Shown one piece after another: positions 1 through 9,705 of a stretch of DNA of 45,449 nucleotides. Source of the stretch: Bacteroidota bacterium (lineage in GTDB: Bacteria > Bacteroidota > Ignavibacteria > Ignavibacteriales > Melioribacteraceae); NCBI GenBank assembly GCA_021801605.1, contig JAJYXU010000105.1, forward strand, positions 1 through 45,449. Reading direction: 5' to 3'. Numbering within the stretch: the first letter of the stretch is position 1; every line of letters begins with the position of its first letter. A program made the translations under genes and the position numbers. A model generated the notes under the pieces. That model had not been told where the DNA came from. It saw only the letters and a list, made by a program, of their open reading frames with translations, and did not search any database.

Positions 1-154
1 AGACTTTCAGAATAATGATGAACATTTCCACTATTTATAAAATACGTTTAGTTTTTTTTGACTGTGCTATTCCTAAAAATTTCAACTGGAATTTACAAAT
101 TATGACTCATGCGTAACTTCAGTTACTTTATAGAGAATTTCCTTTCGCCATATA

Positions 155-517
155 ATGAAGTTCCTAATTGATAAGAATCTATCTCCGACTCTCTCAACAT
201 CCTTAAATGAACATGGATTTGATTCAATTCATGTCAAGCATTTGAATAAATCATCTGCATCGGATGAAGAGATTTTTCAAATTGCTTTTGAAGAAAATAG
301 AATCATCATAACAGCAGATGTTGATTTTGGATATATCCTATCGAAGTGGAAGCACAATTTACCATCTGTCATTATTTTCCGGTTTTTCCCTTACAATCCG
401 GTAATTCAATTTAGTAATATTATTAAGATTATTGAAGAATTTGGCAGCGATCTAATTAACGGGAGTTTAGTTGTTATCGAGCCATCTCGAATTAGAATAA
501 AACAGTTACCATTTTGA
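155..517 (+). CDS. DUF5615-family PIN-like protein (putative toxin-type nuclease)
   Basis: 120 aa ORF; N-terminal MKFLIDKNLSPTLSTSLNEHGFDSIHV and IIITADVDFGYIL match the DUF5615/Mut7-C PIN-like pattern. Confidence 0.75.
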   Translation: MKFLIDKNLSPTLSTSLNEHGFDSIHVKHLNKSSASDEEIFQIAFEENRIIITADVDFGYILSKWKHNLPSVIIFRFFPYNPVIQFSNIIKIIEEFGSDLINGSLVVIEPSRIRIKQLPF

Positions 518-589
518 AATTTTCATCTATTTAGTTTTCCATTCTCTTTTCATAATTTGCATACAAAATAATAACCAACCGAGGCAGCA

Positions 590-2623
590 ATGAAGTACTT
601 CGTTCGTTTTATAATTTTAGTTCTCACACTAACATCAATTAACGCACAGCAAAAGCGCGCAATGACTGTGGAAGATATGTGGAATATGAAACGCGTAGGC
701 AGTTTCGATATTTCCCCCGATGGAAAGACAATTGCATTCGCCACAACTTCTTATAACATGGAAACAAACAAGTCCAATTCCGATATTTGGTTGATTGATT
801 CTGACGGAAAAAATATCCGTGTATTCAAAAATTCCGACGTGAGCGAAAGTTCTCCAAAATTTTCACCGGATGGAAAAAAGATTGCATATTCCAAGAAAGG
901 GCAAATCTGGATTAGCAACATAGATGGTTCGGATGATCAACAATTGACCGATTTCTACACAGGTGCTTCCGGAATGGTATGGTCTAATGATGGAAAGAAA
1001 ATTTTATTCGTATCGGAAGTTTACCCGGGTTGCGCGACACAAGATTGCAATAAACAAAAAGATGAAGCGGCAGAAAAAAGTTTAGTCAAAGCATCAATCA
1101 TAACGGAATTGATGTACAGAAATTTTGATCACTGGCGTGGTGAGAAACGAAGTCACTTATTTTTATATGATCTTGAAAAAAAGGAATATGCGGATTTAAC
1201 ATTCGGCAGCACATTTGAAGTTCCTCCGGTTGATCTCGGTTCAGATAATGATTACTCCTTCTCACCTGACGGAAAAGAAGTTGCCTTTACAATGAACACT
1301 GATAAAGTTGTAGCCACAAGCACTAATAACGATATCTTTGTTATTAAACTTAACGAAGTAAAAAAGGATGCCGCAACACCGTATAAACTAATTTCAAAAA
1401 GTAAAGGAAGTGATTCTCAACCGGTTTATTCGCCCGACGGAAAGTATATTGCATTTACATCAATGGCTCGTGCTGGATTTGAAGCCGATAAAAAATCGAT
1501 TGTACTTTTTAACCGCGCTACAGGCGAATTAAAAAATCTTACAGAGAAAATTGATCTGACAGCAGGGCAAATAATCTGGTCACCCGATTCAAAATATATT
1601 TATTTCGATGCACCGAATGAAGTTTACAATTCAATCTACAAAATCAATATCGAAACTGGAAAAAATGAGGTTATTGTTAAGGAAAACGGAAATTCAACTT
1701 TGGCAATTTCACCGGATGGTCAGACGTTGTTTTTCAAGAAACAAAAATCAACATTGCCTTACGAAATTTTCTCTGTCAATGCTAACGGCGGAACACAGAA
1801 ACAATTGACTTTTGTAAACAAAGATTTGCTTTCGCAACTTGAAATGAATGAGATAGAAACTTTTTGGAGTAATGGAGCTAAAGGCGCTAAGGTTCAGTCA
1901 ATTCTTGTTAAGCCACCGTTCTTCAATCCGGCTAAAAAATATCCGTTTATTTTTCTAATTCACGGTGGACCGCAAGGTCATTGGCTTGATGAATTTCATT
2001 TTAGATGGAATGTTCAAATGTTTGCTGCAAAAGGTTATGTTGTTGTTGCAACAAATCCAAGAGGCAGTCAAGGTTACGGACAAAAATTCTGCGATGAAAT
2101 TTCGCGCGATTGGGGTGGTAAAGTTTATACAGATCTGATGAATGCGTGTGACTTCGCGATCAAAAATTATAAATCCATTGATGAGAAAAATACTTTTGCT
2201 GCCGGTGCATCTTACGGCGGTTATATGATAAACTGGATAGAAGGTCACACAGACAGATTTAACGCGCTTGTAAGTCATGACGGGGTTTTCAATCTTGAAA
2301 GTATGACCGGATCAACTGAAGAATTGTGGTTTCCTCTGTGGGAATACGGCGGCACTTATTGGAATAATAGAACCGATTATGAAAAATTTTCTCCGAACCG
2401 TTTTGTAAAGAATTTCAAAACTCCAATGCTTATTGTTCATGGCGGACATGACTTCCGGGTTCCGGAAAGTCAAGCAATGGAATTATTTACAGCGTTGCAA
2501 CTCATGAATGTTGAAAGTAAATTTTTGTATTTCCCGGATGAAACACACTTTGTTCAAAAAGCTCAGAATGCGCGTTTATGGTGGAATACAGTTTTTGATT
2601 GGTTCAATCAACATAAAAAATAA
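590..2623 (+). CDS. S9 family peptidase (prolyl oligopeptidase type, TolB/PD40 beta-propeller N-terminus)
   Basis: Signal peptide; repeated SPDGK motifs; GASYGGYM nucleophile elbow; C-terminal alpha/beta hydrolase with HGGHDFRVP and DETHF. Confidence 0.92.
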   Translation: MKYFVRFIILVLTLTSINAQQKRAMTVEDMWNMKRVGSFDISPDGKTIAFATTSYNMETNKSNSDIWLIDSDGKNIRVFKNSDVSESSPKFSPDGKKIAYSKKGQIWISNIDGSDDQQLTDFYTGASGMVWSNDGKKILFVSEVYPGCATQDCNKQKDEAAEKSLVKASIITELMYRNFDHWRGEKRSHLFLYDLEKKEYADLTFGSTFEVPPVDLGSDNDYSFSPDGKEVAFTMNTDKVVATSTNNDIFVIKLNEVKKDAATPYKLISKSKGSDSQPVYSPDGKYIAFTSMARAGFEADKKSIVLFNRATGELKNLTEKIDLTAGQIIWSPDSKYIYFDAPNEVYNSIYKINIETGKNEVIVKENGNSTLAISPDGQTLFFKKQKSTLPYEIFSVNANGGTQKQLTFVNKDLLSQLEMNEIETFWSNGAKGAKVQSILVKPPFFNPAKKYPFIFLIHGGPQGHWLDEFHFRWNVQMFAAKGYVVVATNPRGSQGYGQKFCDEISRDWGGKVYTDLMNACDFAIKNYKSIDEKNTFAAGASYGGYMINWIEGHTDRFNALVSHDGVFNLESMTGSTEELWFPLWEYGGTYWNNRTDYEKFSPNRFVKNFKTPMLIVHGGHDFRVPESQAMELFTALQLMNVESKFLYFPDETHFVQKAQNARLWWNTVFDWFNQHKK

Positions 2624-2635
2624 TTTGGGGTGAAA

Positions 2636-2995
2636 ATGAATTATGACGATAAGGATTTTTGGGTTTCTCCGGTCTTAAAAGAAAAACAGTTCGATACCGA
2701 AGAAGAGGTTGAACGCGGTACTGAATATGTTGAAGAGCGTCTTTGGAATAAAGTTGAACGTGAAGGAAGCAAAATCCGTTTTGCTAAAGATGTAAAAGCG
2801 TTGTACCGGTATATGAGAGATAAACATGTTCCGTGGTATCGTAAATCAATCGTAGTTGCTGCTCTTATTTATTTCATCAGTCCAATTGATGCTATTCCCG
2901 ATTTCACACCATTGTTCGGATTTCTTGATGATCTTGGAGTCATTGTAGCGGCAATCAAATATTTAGGAAGTGAGATTGTTCCATACTATGATTAA
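2636..2995 (+). CDS. YkvA/DUF1232 family membrane protein
   Basis: YFISPIDAIPDFTPLFGFLDDLGVI is the characteristic DUF1232 motif; ATG at 2636. Confidence 0.85.
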   Translation: MNYDDKDFWVSPVLKEKQFDTEEEVERGTEYVEERLWNKVEREGSKIRFAKDVKALYRYMRDKHVPWYRKSIVVAALIYFISPIDAIPDFTPLFGFLDDLGVIVAAIKYLGSEIVPYYD

Positions 2996-3011
2996 TTAAT
3001 TGATAATTGCG

Positions 3012-3057
3012 AATTAAGAATTGAGAATTATTTTTCCATTATCAATTCTCAATTACT
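3012..3057. repeat. AATTGAGAATT/AATTCTCAATT inverted repeat in intergenic AT-rich repeat
   Basis: gaattgagaattatttttccattatcaattctcaatt; 11-nt complementary arms. Confidence 0.55.
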
Positions 3058-3069
3058 TTGAAAGGTATT

Positions 3070-3611
3070 ATGAATTATAAATCGATTTATATAAAAATAT
3101 TTTTCTTTGGAATACTAATGTGTTTATTTGGCTGCGGTTCATCTAACTACGCTCCTCTTGATATGTTGTTGATAAAGTTGATGTAAACCGCTATATAGGT
3201 AAATGGTACAAGATTGCAATGTTGCCTAATAGTTTCCAAAAAGGATGCAATTGCACCACCGCTGAATACAGCATTATTGATGCAGAAACAATACGTGTAA
3301 TTAACTCTTGCAGAAAAGACAGTACTACCGGTGAACTTGATCAGGTAAATGGAAAAGCATTTGTTGTTGAAGGTTCGAACTACGTGTACAATTCTTTTGG
3401 CCTTTCCGAGGCGATTACTGGATTATTGATCTCGACAAAGAAAATTATCAGTATGCTGTAGTCGGCGCACCAAGCAGAAAATATTTGTGGATTCTTTCCC
3501 GTAAAACCAAGGATGGATGAACAACTTTTCAATTCACTTGTTGATAAATGTAAATCAAAAGGATTTGATGTGAACAAACTAGTAAAGACGAATCAAGAGT
3601 GTTATCAATAG
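3070..3611 (+). pseudogene. Lipocalin (Blc-like) outer-membrane lipoprotein, degraded by three frameshifts
   Basis: Signal with lipobox LFGC; VDVNRYIGKWYKIAMLPNSFQKGCNCTTAEY, then VQFFWPFRGDYWIIDLDKENYQYAVVGAPSRKYLWILSRK, then MDEQLFNSLVDKCKSKGFDVNKLVKTNQECYQ, in successive different frames. Confidence 0.85.
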
Positions 3612-3892
3612 AGGGCGTCTCAAAAGTAATATTTTGTTATAGAATAGCCCGCGGATGACACGGAATAAATTGACATGCCTTCCGGTAGAGTGTGTTGCAC
3701 AAGGAAGCATGTCATTTCGAAGGAGTTCCATTTTGTGGAACGACTGAGAAATCTTACGATAATGTTACATAAAGATTTATCACCACAAAAAACGTGGTTC
3801 GAAATGACAGTGAAAAGAGTTCTGCAACATGCTCGGCAGGCAGGTTTTCGCAGATTATTTTATTGTATAATTACTTGTGAGACACCCCCTAT
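3608..3892. mobile_element. MITE-like element with about 23-nt terminal inverted repeats
   Basis: ATAGaGGGcGTCTCAaAAGTAAT at 3608-3630 is the inverted counterpart of ATTACTTGTGAGACACCCCCTAT at 3870-3892 (3 mismatches). Confidence 0.6.
3674..3847. repeat. Dispersed intergenic repeat copy A (gtgttgcaca...gtcatttcgaa...gttctgcaacatgctcggcaggcagg)
   Basis: Inverted-repeat ends; related copies at 20338-20492 and 33007-33106. Confidence 0.65.
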
Positions 3893-3963
3893 CTCCTCTA
3901 AAAGCTTCAAAGACTTTTTTACAAAGATTTCTTAATATTTCAAAACATCATTCGAAAAACTTT

Positions 3964-5499
3964 TTATTCCTTAAAATTGAGAGAATAAATATCCAGTCTT
4001 CTGTCTTGCCAATTTAAAACACTACCCGATTGTTTATGCTTTTTGAGAAGTTCTATATCAACATCATCAATAATCACCATTTCAACATTAGGAGTTGTCT
4101 CGGCTTGTATAGCGTCCCGCGCAAACGGAATGTCCGATGGAGTGAATATTGCCGATTGTGCATAATTAATATCAAGATTTTCTACAAACGGTAGATTGCC
4201 CACCGAACCGGCGATGATAGTATAAACATGGTTTTCAATGCACCGTGCTTGTGCGCAGTAGCGAACCCGTAAATAAGCATAACGTTCATCGGTACAGAAA
4301 GGAACAAAGATTAATTGAGTTCCTTTTTCAACAGCTATGCGGGAGAGTTCCGGAAATTCAATATCATAACAAATTAGTATAGAAATTTTTCCTCTATCGG
4401 TATCAAAAACCTCTACTTTATTGCCGGGCTCAACACCCCACCATTTTTTTTCATTCGGAGTTATGTGTAGTTTATATTGTTTATCTATCTTTCCGCTTCG
4501 ATGAAATAAATATGAAATATTATAAAGATGATCATTCTCAATCGTAAAATGCGAGCCGCCTATAATGTTAATATTATACTTAATTGCCAGATTGGAAAAA
4601 GCATTGAGATATTCCGGTGTAAATTGAGAAAGTCTTCTTACAGCTAAGTCCGGACGTTCAGCAGGAAGGAATGATAAAAGCTGTGTTGTAAATATTTCTG
4701 GAAAAAGAATAAAATCGCATTTATAGTCCGATGCCACATCAATAAAGTAGCCGCATTGTTTTATGAACTCCTCAAAATTCTCGATGGGTCTCATCTGATA
4801 TTGTACAGCACAAATTCTTACCGGGTGAGTAGGAATAAAAATACGGGAAGTATCCGGCTTAAAATCTAAATTCGTCCATTCCAAAAAAGTCGCGTATCCT
4901 TTTGAATCCTCATCCGACGTTAAATAATTTGGAATCAATCTTTTGAGAACAAATCCGTTTGATAATTGAGTGGTAAGCACAGGATCAAATAAAGTTTTAT
5001 CCATAACTTTTTCAACATATTCTCTGGCGCTTATTTTTTCTGCATGCTTGCCATAACCAGGAATTCTTCCGCCGATAATTATCCTCATTAAATTATTCTT
5101 TACGCATAATTCTTTTCTGGCTTCATAAAGACGGCGTGCTAGTTTTAATCCGCGAAATTCAGGATCAACCATTATTTCAATTCCGTAAAGAGTATTTCCT
5201 TTGGAAGTGTGATTTCTTATATATCCGCTGTCAGCAATTTCTTTCCAGCTATGCCACTCTGAGTACAAAGTAAAATCGAGAATTAAACTGCTTGATGAAG
5301 CGACAAGTTTTTTATTATAAATAATTCCAATTTGTCCATCCGGAAAAATTGAAATTTGACTTTCGAACTGCTCTTTTGTCCATGTTGTCATTCCAGGAAA
5401 ACATTTTTCCTGAAGTTTAACAACTTCCGGATAATCTGCTGGTTGAAGCAGACGGACTTTAATTCTATTTGGTGATATTATTCGATGTTCTTTCTCCAT
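3964..5499 (-). CDS. Bifunctional GNAT N-acetyltransferase / carbon-nitrogen hydrolase (nitrilase superfamily)
   Basis: N-terminal GNAT pattern ([22 protein letters not shown]); C-terminal nitrilase with [17 protein letters not shown] and [14 protein letters not shown]. Confidence 0.9.
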   Translation of the reverse strand: MEKEHRIISPNRIKVRLLQPADYPEVVKLQEKCFPGMTTWTKEQFESQISIFPDGQIGIIYNKKLVASSSSLILDFTLYSEWHSWKEIADSGYIRNHTSKGNTLYGIEIMVDPEFRGLKLARRLYEARKELCVKNNLMRIIIGGRIPGYGKHAEKISAREYVEKVMDKTLFDPVLTTQLSNGFVLKRLIPNYLTSDEDSKGYATFLEWTNLDFKPDTSRIFIPTHPVRICAVQYQMRPIENFEEFIKQCGYFIDVASDYKCDFILFPEIFTTQLLSFLPAERPDLAVRRLSQFTPEYLNAFSNLAIKYNINIIGGSHFTIENDHLYNISYLFHRSGKIDKQYKLHITPNEKKWWGVEPGNKVEVFDTDRGKISILICYDIEFPELSRIAVEKGTQLIFVPFCTDERYAYLRVRYCAQARCIENHVYTIIAGSVGNLPFVENLDINYAQSAIFTPSDIPFARDAIQAETTPNVEMVIIDDVDIELLKKHKQSGSVLNWQDRRLDIYSLNFKE

Positions 5500-5625
5500 A
5501 GAATTCTCCTTTACTATTTCTATAAACGGGATATACCGATTTAACTTTTATAAGGTAATGAAGTATGATCTATAATTCAATTTATCTTGCAATGAATTAT
5601 ATTTGTAATAAAAATAGGACGAAAA

Positions 5626-6159
5626 ATGAATTTCACTGTAAGCAAAACCAATATAGTTTTTCAAGGAAAAGTTTTTGACGTTAAGATTGATGAAATAGAA
5701 TATAACGGAAGCGGAAATAAAAGTTTTAGGCAGGTGGCTTTACATCCCGGAGGCGCGGTTGTTCTTCCATTAAAGAGCGACGGAAAAATTATTTTAGTAT
5801 CTCAATACCGTTATCCTCATAACGAAGTTCTTCTTGAACTTCCTGCGGGAAAACTTGAAAAAGGAGAAGACCCGTTAAATTGCGCAACAAGAGAACTGAC
5901 TGAAGAAACAGGATACACATCCGATAAAATTTCCAAACTTGGAAAAATTTATACCACTCCCGGTTTCTGCGATGAAGTTTTACATATTTATCTTGCAGAA
6001 GATCTTACAGCCGGAGATCATGCCCGCGAGGAAGGTGAAGAAGGAATGGAGATAGTTGAATTGACACTTAATGAGGTCGAGGCAAAAATCCGCTCTGGTG
6101 AGATTGTTGACGCTAAAACAATCTGTGGAATCACTTACTACAAATTAATGGAACGCTGA
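5626..6159 (+). CDS. NUDIX hydrolase, ADP-ribose pyrophosphatase-like
   Basis: Nudix box GKLEKGEDPLNCATRELTEETGY. Confidence 0.92.
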   Translation: MNFTVSKTNIVFQGKVFDVKIDEIEYNGSGNKSFRQVALHPGGAVVLPLKSDGKIILVSQYRYPHNEVLLELPAGKLEKGEDPLNCATRELTEETGYTSDKISKLGKIYTTPGFCDEVLHIYLAEDLTAGDHAREEGEEGMEIVELTLNEVEAKIRSGEIVDAKTICGITYYKLMER

Positions 6160-6209
6160 TCATTATGATTATTTAAGATGTATTAAGATCATAAAAAATC
6201 ATAATCATC
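6158..6209. terminator. Inverted repeat between convergent genes, possible bidirectional terminator
   Basis: gatcattatgattattt / aaaaaatcataatcatc arms between the NUDIX and murI stops. Confidence 0.5.
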
Positions 6210-6233
6210 ATAAAAATCTGCGTCTATTATAAC

Positions 6234-7061
6234 CTATTCGTTTGTCAATTCATCCAATTCAACTTTATGAAGGTGAGTAATTTTCTTACCGAGAAATCTT
6301 TCGGCTACTTCACGGAATTTTGCCGGTATATCACTCACATAAAATTCGCTCTGACCATGATGAACAGACTGATTTCTTAATTGTCTTCCATTCAAATAAT
6401 CTTCTACTAATCTTGCAGCCGGAGTACCGGAATCAATCAGCTTAACATTTTTCCCCACAACTTTTTGAATAACGCCCGCAAGGATTGGATAATGAGTACA
6501 GCCGAGAATTAAACTGTCAATTTTCTTTTTATGAAGTTCTCCCAGATATTCTTTAGCAATGAGTTCAGTTACTTTATGATCGAGCCATCCTTCTTCTGCA
6601 AGCGGAACAAACAACGGGCATGCTTGTTCATAAACTTTCACTTTTGGATCTAATTTCTTCAACTCGTGCGCATATGCTTTGTTGTTAATTGTGGCGCGGG
6701 TTCCAATAACTCCAACCACTCTATTCTTCGATTCTTGCAGCGCCATCTTTGCCCCCGGTTCAATCATACCTATAACCGGAATTGTTAAAAATCTTCTTAA
6801 TTCTTTTAATGCAACAGATGAAGCAGTATTGCACGCAACAACAAGCAGTTTAATATTTTTTCTTAAAAGAAAATTTGCCGCTTGAATGGAATATTCCACA
6901 ACCGTTTCATTCGACTTTGATCCGTAAGGAACACGAGCCGTGTCGCCAAAGTAAATAATATTTTCATTCGGCATTAACCGGGCAACAGACTTAACAACAG
7001 TCAAGCCGCCGATACCGGAATCAAAAAATCCAATTGGATTTGTTCTGTTCATGAAATTCAA
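6234..7061 (-). CDS. murI: Glutamate racemase
   Basis: GFFDSGIGGLTV, YFGDTARVPYGSKS, VVACNTASS, LGCTHYPIL. Confidence 0.95.
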   Translation of the reverse strand: MNFMNRTNPIGFFDSGIGGLTVVKSVARLMPNENIIYFGDTARVPYGSKSNETVVEYSIQAANFLLRKNIKLLVVACNTASSVALKELRRFLTIPVIGMIEPGAKMALQESKNRVVGVIGTRATINNKAYAHELKKLDPKVKVYEQACPLFVPLAEEGWLDHKVTELIAKEYLGELHKKKIDSLILGCTHYPILAGVIQKVVGKNVKLIDSGTPAARLVEDYLNGRQLRNQSVHHGQSEFYVSDIPAKFREVAERFLGKKITHLHKVELDELTNE

Positions 7062-7069
7062 ATTATCAC

Positions 7070-9625
7070 CTATAACATTTCTTCTATTGTTTGAGTTAAT
7101 TCGTGAGTGATAAGCTCATTTACGTCGGGAGAGATTTTTTTTCTGTTACGATCAAGTATATAGAATGAATCCACAACGTCGTCTCCCTTTGTAGAAATTT
7201 TTGCGAAGTATATTGAAAGACCAAGTTCATTCATCTTTTTTGTAATCTGATAAAGCAAGCCAAGGCGGTCAGGCGAGTAAACATCAATGATTGTAAATTT
7301 ATCATGTTTTTCAAACGCAATTTTGATTTTTCCTTTCCGTTTAAAAAGCTTGTTTTCAATCCGCCACCATTTAGATTTTATTTGACTAAACTCTTTTGTG
7401 ATTTGCAATTCGTTTTCGACAGCGAGATAAACATCATTTGTAATTTTAGGATAACGTTCTTCTTCAACGGTTCCGCCTGTTCTGAAATCGGAAACATTAA
7501 AACTGTCAATTACAATTCCATCTTTACGTGTAAATATTTTTGCATCGTGAATATTAAGATCATTTATTGAAAGCGCACCGCACATTCTTGATAGCAAAGC
7601 TTCGGAATCCCGCGTAATTATAGTAACTACTGTAAAAGCGCCGTCCTCCTTAAAGAAGACAGAAACAGGCGAACCTTTTTCAATCTCTTCTATATGCTGA
7701 TTAATTTCTTCAGGAGAAAAATGGTGTAGATAACTCAAATCATTTATCGATTCGATATGATCCTTGAATGAATCTTCAGAATACATTTCCGAACCGTTTA
7801 TAATTTCTTGCAAATCGTAAGCGAGTAAATCATGCCCGGTTATTCGTTCATCCAGCATTGTTTTGGTTTTACGGTAGAGCTCGCTGAGAAGATCGCTTTT
7901 CCATTGGGTCCACACTACTTGCGAGACCGCCGAGAGATCAGCGTAAGTTACTAGATATAGCAGATCAAGCAGTTCGGAATTTGGAAATAGCGTTGCAAAA
8001 TTGTTGAGAGTTGATGCATCATTCAAATTGCGGCGGAAGGCAACTTGTTCCATTGTTAAATGATGATGAACAAGAAACTGAACAGTTTCAATTTCTTCTA
8101 ATCCGTAACCAAGCCGCTCCATTATAGAGTTTGCAATTTCTGCACCGATAATCTCGTGTCCCGACAAACTAATTGGTTTTGCAATATCATGAAAAAGAAT
8201 TGCTAGTAATAAAATATCTTTATCGCGCAATCCTTGAAACAATTTTCCAAGTGTAGAACTTTCAAAGGAAAGTTTTTCAACATTGTTTAATGCAATTAGT
8301 GTGTGTTCATCTGCAGTATAACAATGATATACGCCGGGTTGAAAAAACCCAACCAACTCTTTGAACTCAGGTAGAAAAGCACCCAGCACCCCAACCTCAT
8401 TCATTGCCATCAAAGTTTTTCCAACATTCCTGGGCAGTTTAAGTATCTCACGAAAGAAAACCGAAGATTGAGGTTCGAACAATTGTGTTTCTTCATGATC
8501 AATTACAGCTTCTATAATTTGAGAGCGTAAGTTCTCTTCGAACCGTGCATCATGCAATCCGCGGTAATAATAAGCACGAAGAATTGTAGATAACGATAAT
8601 TTTTTTTCATGCATTAAAGAGATACGTTTTCCTTTGAGAGAAAAATCATCATCGAGTTGAATAGAAAGGTAATTGCTTAACGGCGGAGTGAGTTCCTCTT
8701 CGAATCGTTTCATCATAGTAATTGAAAATCTTTTTACAACATTCGCAGCGTCAAAATATTTACGCATGAATGCGTGCCAGCCGTCTCCTGTATATCCAAG
8801 AACATTTGCAATCTTTTCCTGATAAATAAATTCCAGCCGGTCATTCTTAATTCCGCTTAAAAGATGCAGATGATTCCTTGTGTTCAGAATTTGGCGGTAG
8901 CTTTCCTGCAAACGAGCAACACCTCGCGGAATTAAAATTTTATTTTGTTTTAGAACACCCATGAAGTTTTGTATCTGTGTAATTTCCTCCTGCGACGTAA
9001 GCATCAAATTGTTTTGAAGTATATAAATCCACTCTACTACTTGAAGATCGCGGAGTCCTCCTGCAGTATATTTTACATTTGGCTCCAAAACTTTTGCAGA
9101 GTTACCGTATTTGTCATAACGTAGTTTTATATCATCGAAGAATTCGACTACCAGTTTTTGCTTGTAATCATCCGTAATGGTTTCAAATACTTTTTTGTTC
9201 CACTTCAAATAAAGTTTTTCATTGCCGAGAATATAACGCGTCTCGAAGTATTGTGTGAAAGCGTGTAAATCTTCATCAAGAAATTTTTGTATATCTGAAA
9301 ACTCGCGCACTGTGGAAGAGACTTCAATACCCGAATCCCATAGAAGAGTAACACAATCTTTTATAGTTTGTTCGTGTCCTTCAACTTTTTCAAAAATAAA
9401 CATCAGATCAATATCGGAGTACGGTGAAAGTTCCCGTCTGCTGAAACTTCCAACCGATGCAACTGCACAGTTGAGTTTAATTCCTTTTAAGATTTTTTGT
9501 ATATATTCTTCAACAAGCAAGCTCCATTTAACACTGAACTTGAACGGATCTTTTAGAAGTTCCTCGTCGTTGAAAATACGGTTACGATCTTCAAAAAATT
9601 TTTCTTTTAGTTTGAGTGAGGTCAT
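7070..9625 (-). CDS. glnD: [Protein-PII] uridylyltransferase / uridylyl-removing enzyme
   Basis: GSFSRRELSPYSDIDLMFIF nucleotidyltransferase motif, HDIAKP HD domain, two C-terminal ACT domains; start likely ATG at 9625 rather than GTG at 9637. Confidence 0.9.
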   Translation of the reverse strand: MTSLKLKEKFFEDRNRIFNDEELLKDPFKFSVKWSLLVEEYIQKILKGIKLNCAVASVGSFSRRELSPYSDIDLMFIFEKVEGHEQTIKDCVTLLWDSGIEVSSTVREFSDIQKFLDEDLHAFTQYFETRYILGNEKLYLKWNKKVFETITDDYKQKLVVEFFDDIKLRYDKYGNSAKVLEPNVKYTAGGLRDLQVVEWIYILQNNLMLTSQEEITQIQNFMGVLKQNKILIPRGVARLQESYRQILNTRNHLHLLSGIKNDRLEFIYQEKIANVLGYTGDGWHAFMRKYFDAANVVKRFSITMMKRFEEELTPPLSNYLSIQLDDDFSLKGKRISLMHEKKLSLSTILRAYYYRGLHDARFEENLRSQIIEAVIDHEETQLFEPQSSVFFREILKLPRNVGKTLMAMNEVGVLGAFLPEFKELVGFFQPGVYHCYTADEHTLIALNNVEKLSFESSTLGKLFQGLRDKDILLLAILFHDIAKPISLSGHEIIGAEIANSIMERLGYGLEEIETVQFLVHHHLTMEQVAFRRNLNDASTLNNFATLFPNSELLDLLYLVTYADLSAVSQVVWTQWKSDLLSELYRKTKTMLDERITGHDLLAYDLQEIINGSEMYSEDSFKDHIESINDLSYLHHFSPEEINQHIEEIEKGSPVSVFFKEDGAFTVVTIITRDSEALLSRMCGALSINDLNIHDAKIFTRKDGIVIDSFNVSDFRTGGTVEEERYPKITNDVYLAVENELQITKEFSQIKSKWWRIENKLFKRKGKIKIAFEKHDKFTIIDVYSPDRLGLLYQITKKMNELGLSIYFAKISTKGDDVVDSFYILDRNRKKISPDVNELITHELTQTIEEML

Positions 9626-9630
9626 AAAAT

Positions 9631-9698
9631 GTAACACAGATTTTTAATCTATGCTATAAGTTAATTATTAAAAAGCGCAGATTAGAAATCTGCATTAC
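9631..9698. repeat. Inverted repeat, 24-nt arms, GTAA...TTAC termini
   Basis: gtaacacagatttttaatctatgc (9631-9654) versus gcgcagattagaaatctgcattac (9675-9698). Confidence 0.6.
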
Positions 9699-9705
9699 AA
9701 ATAAA

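Noticed and set aside
1955-2278. 107-aa minus-strand ORF inside the S9 peptidase
   Set aside because: Antisense to a well-supported catalytic domain; likely fortuitous, as are the other antisense ORFs (e.g. 9255-9647, 9921-10278, 10507-10935, 24091-24574, 39842-40141).
3675-3935. 86-aa plus-strand ORF
   Set aside because: Lies entirely within dispersed repeat A and the MITE right end; no protein-like features.
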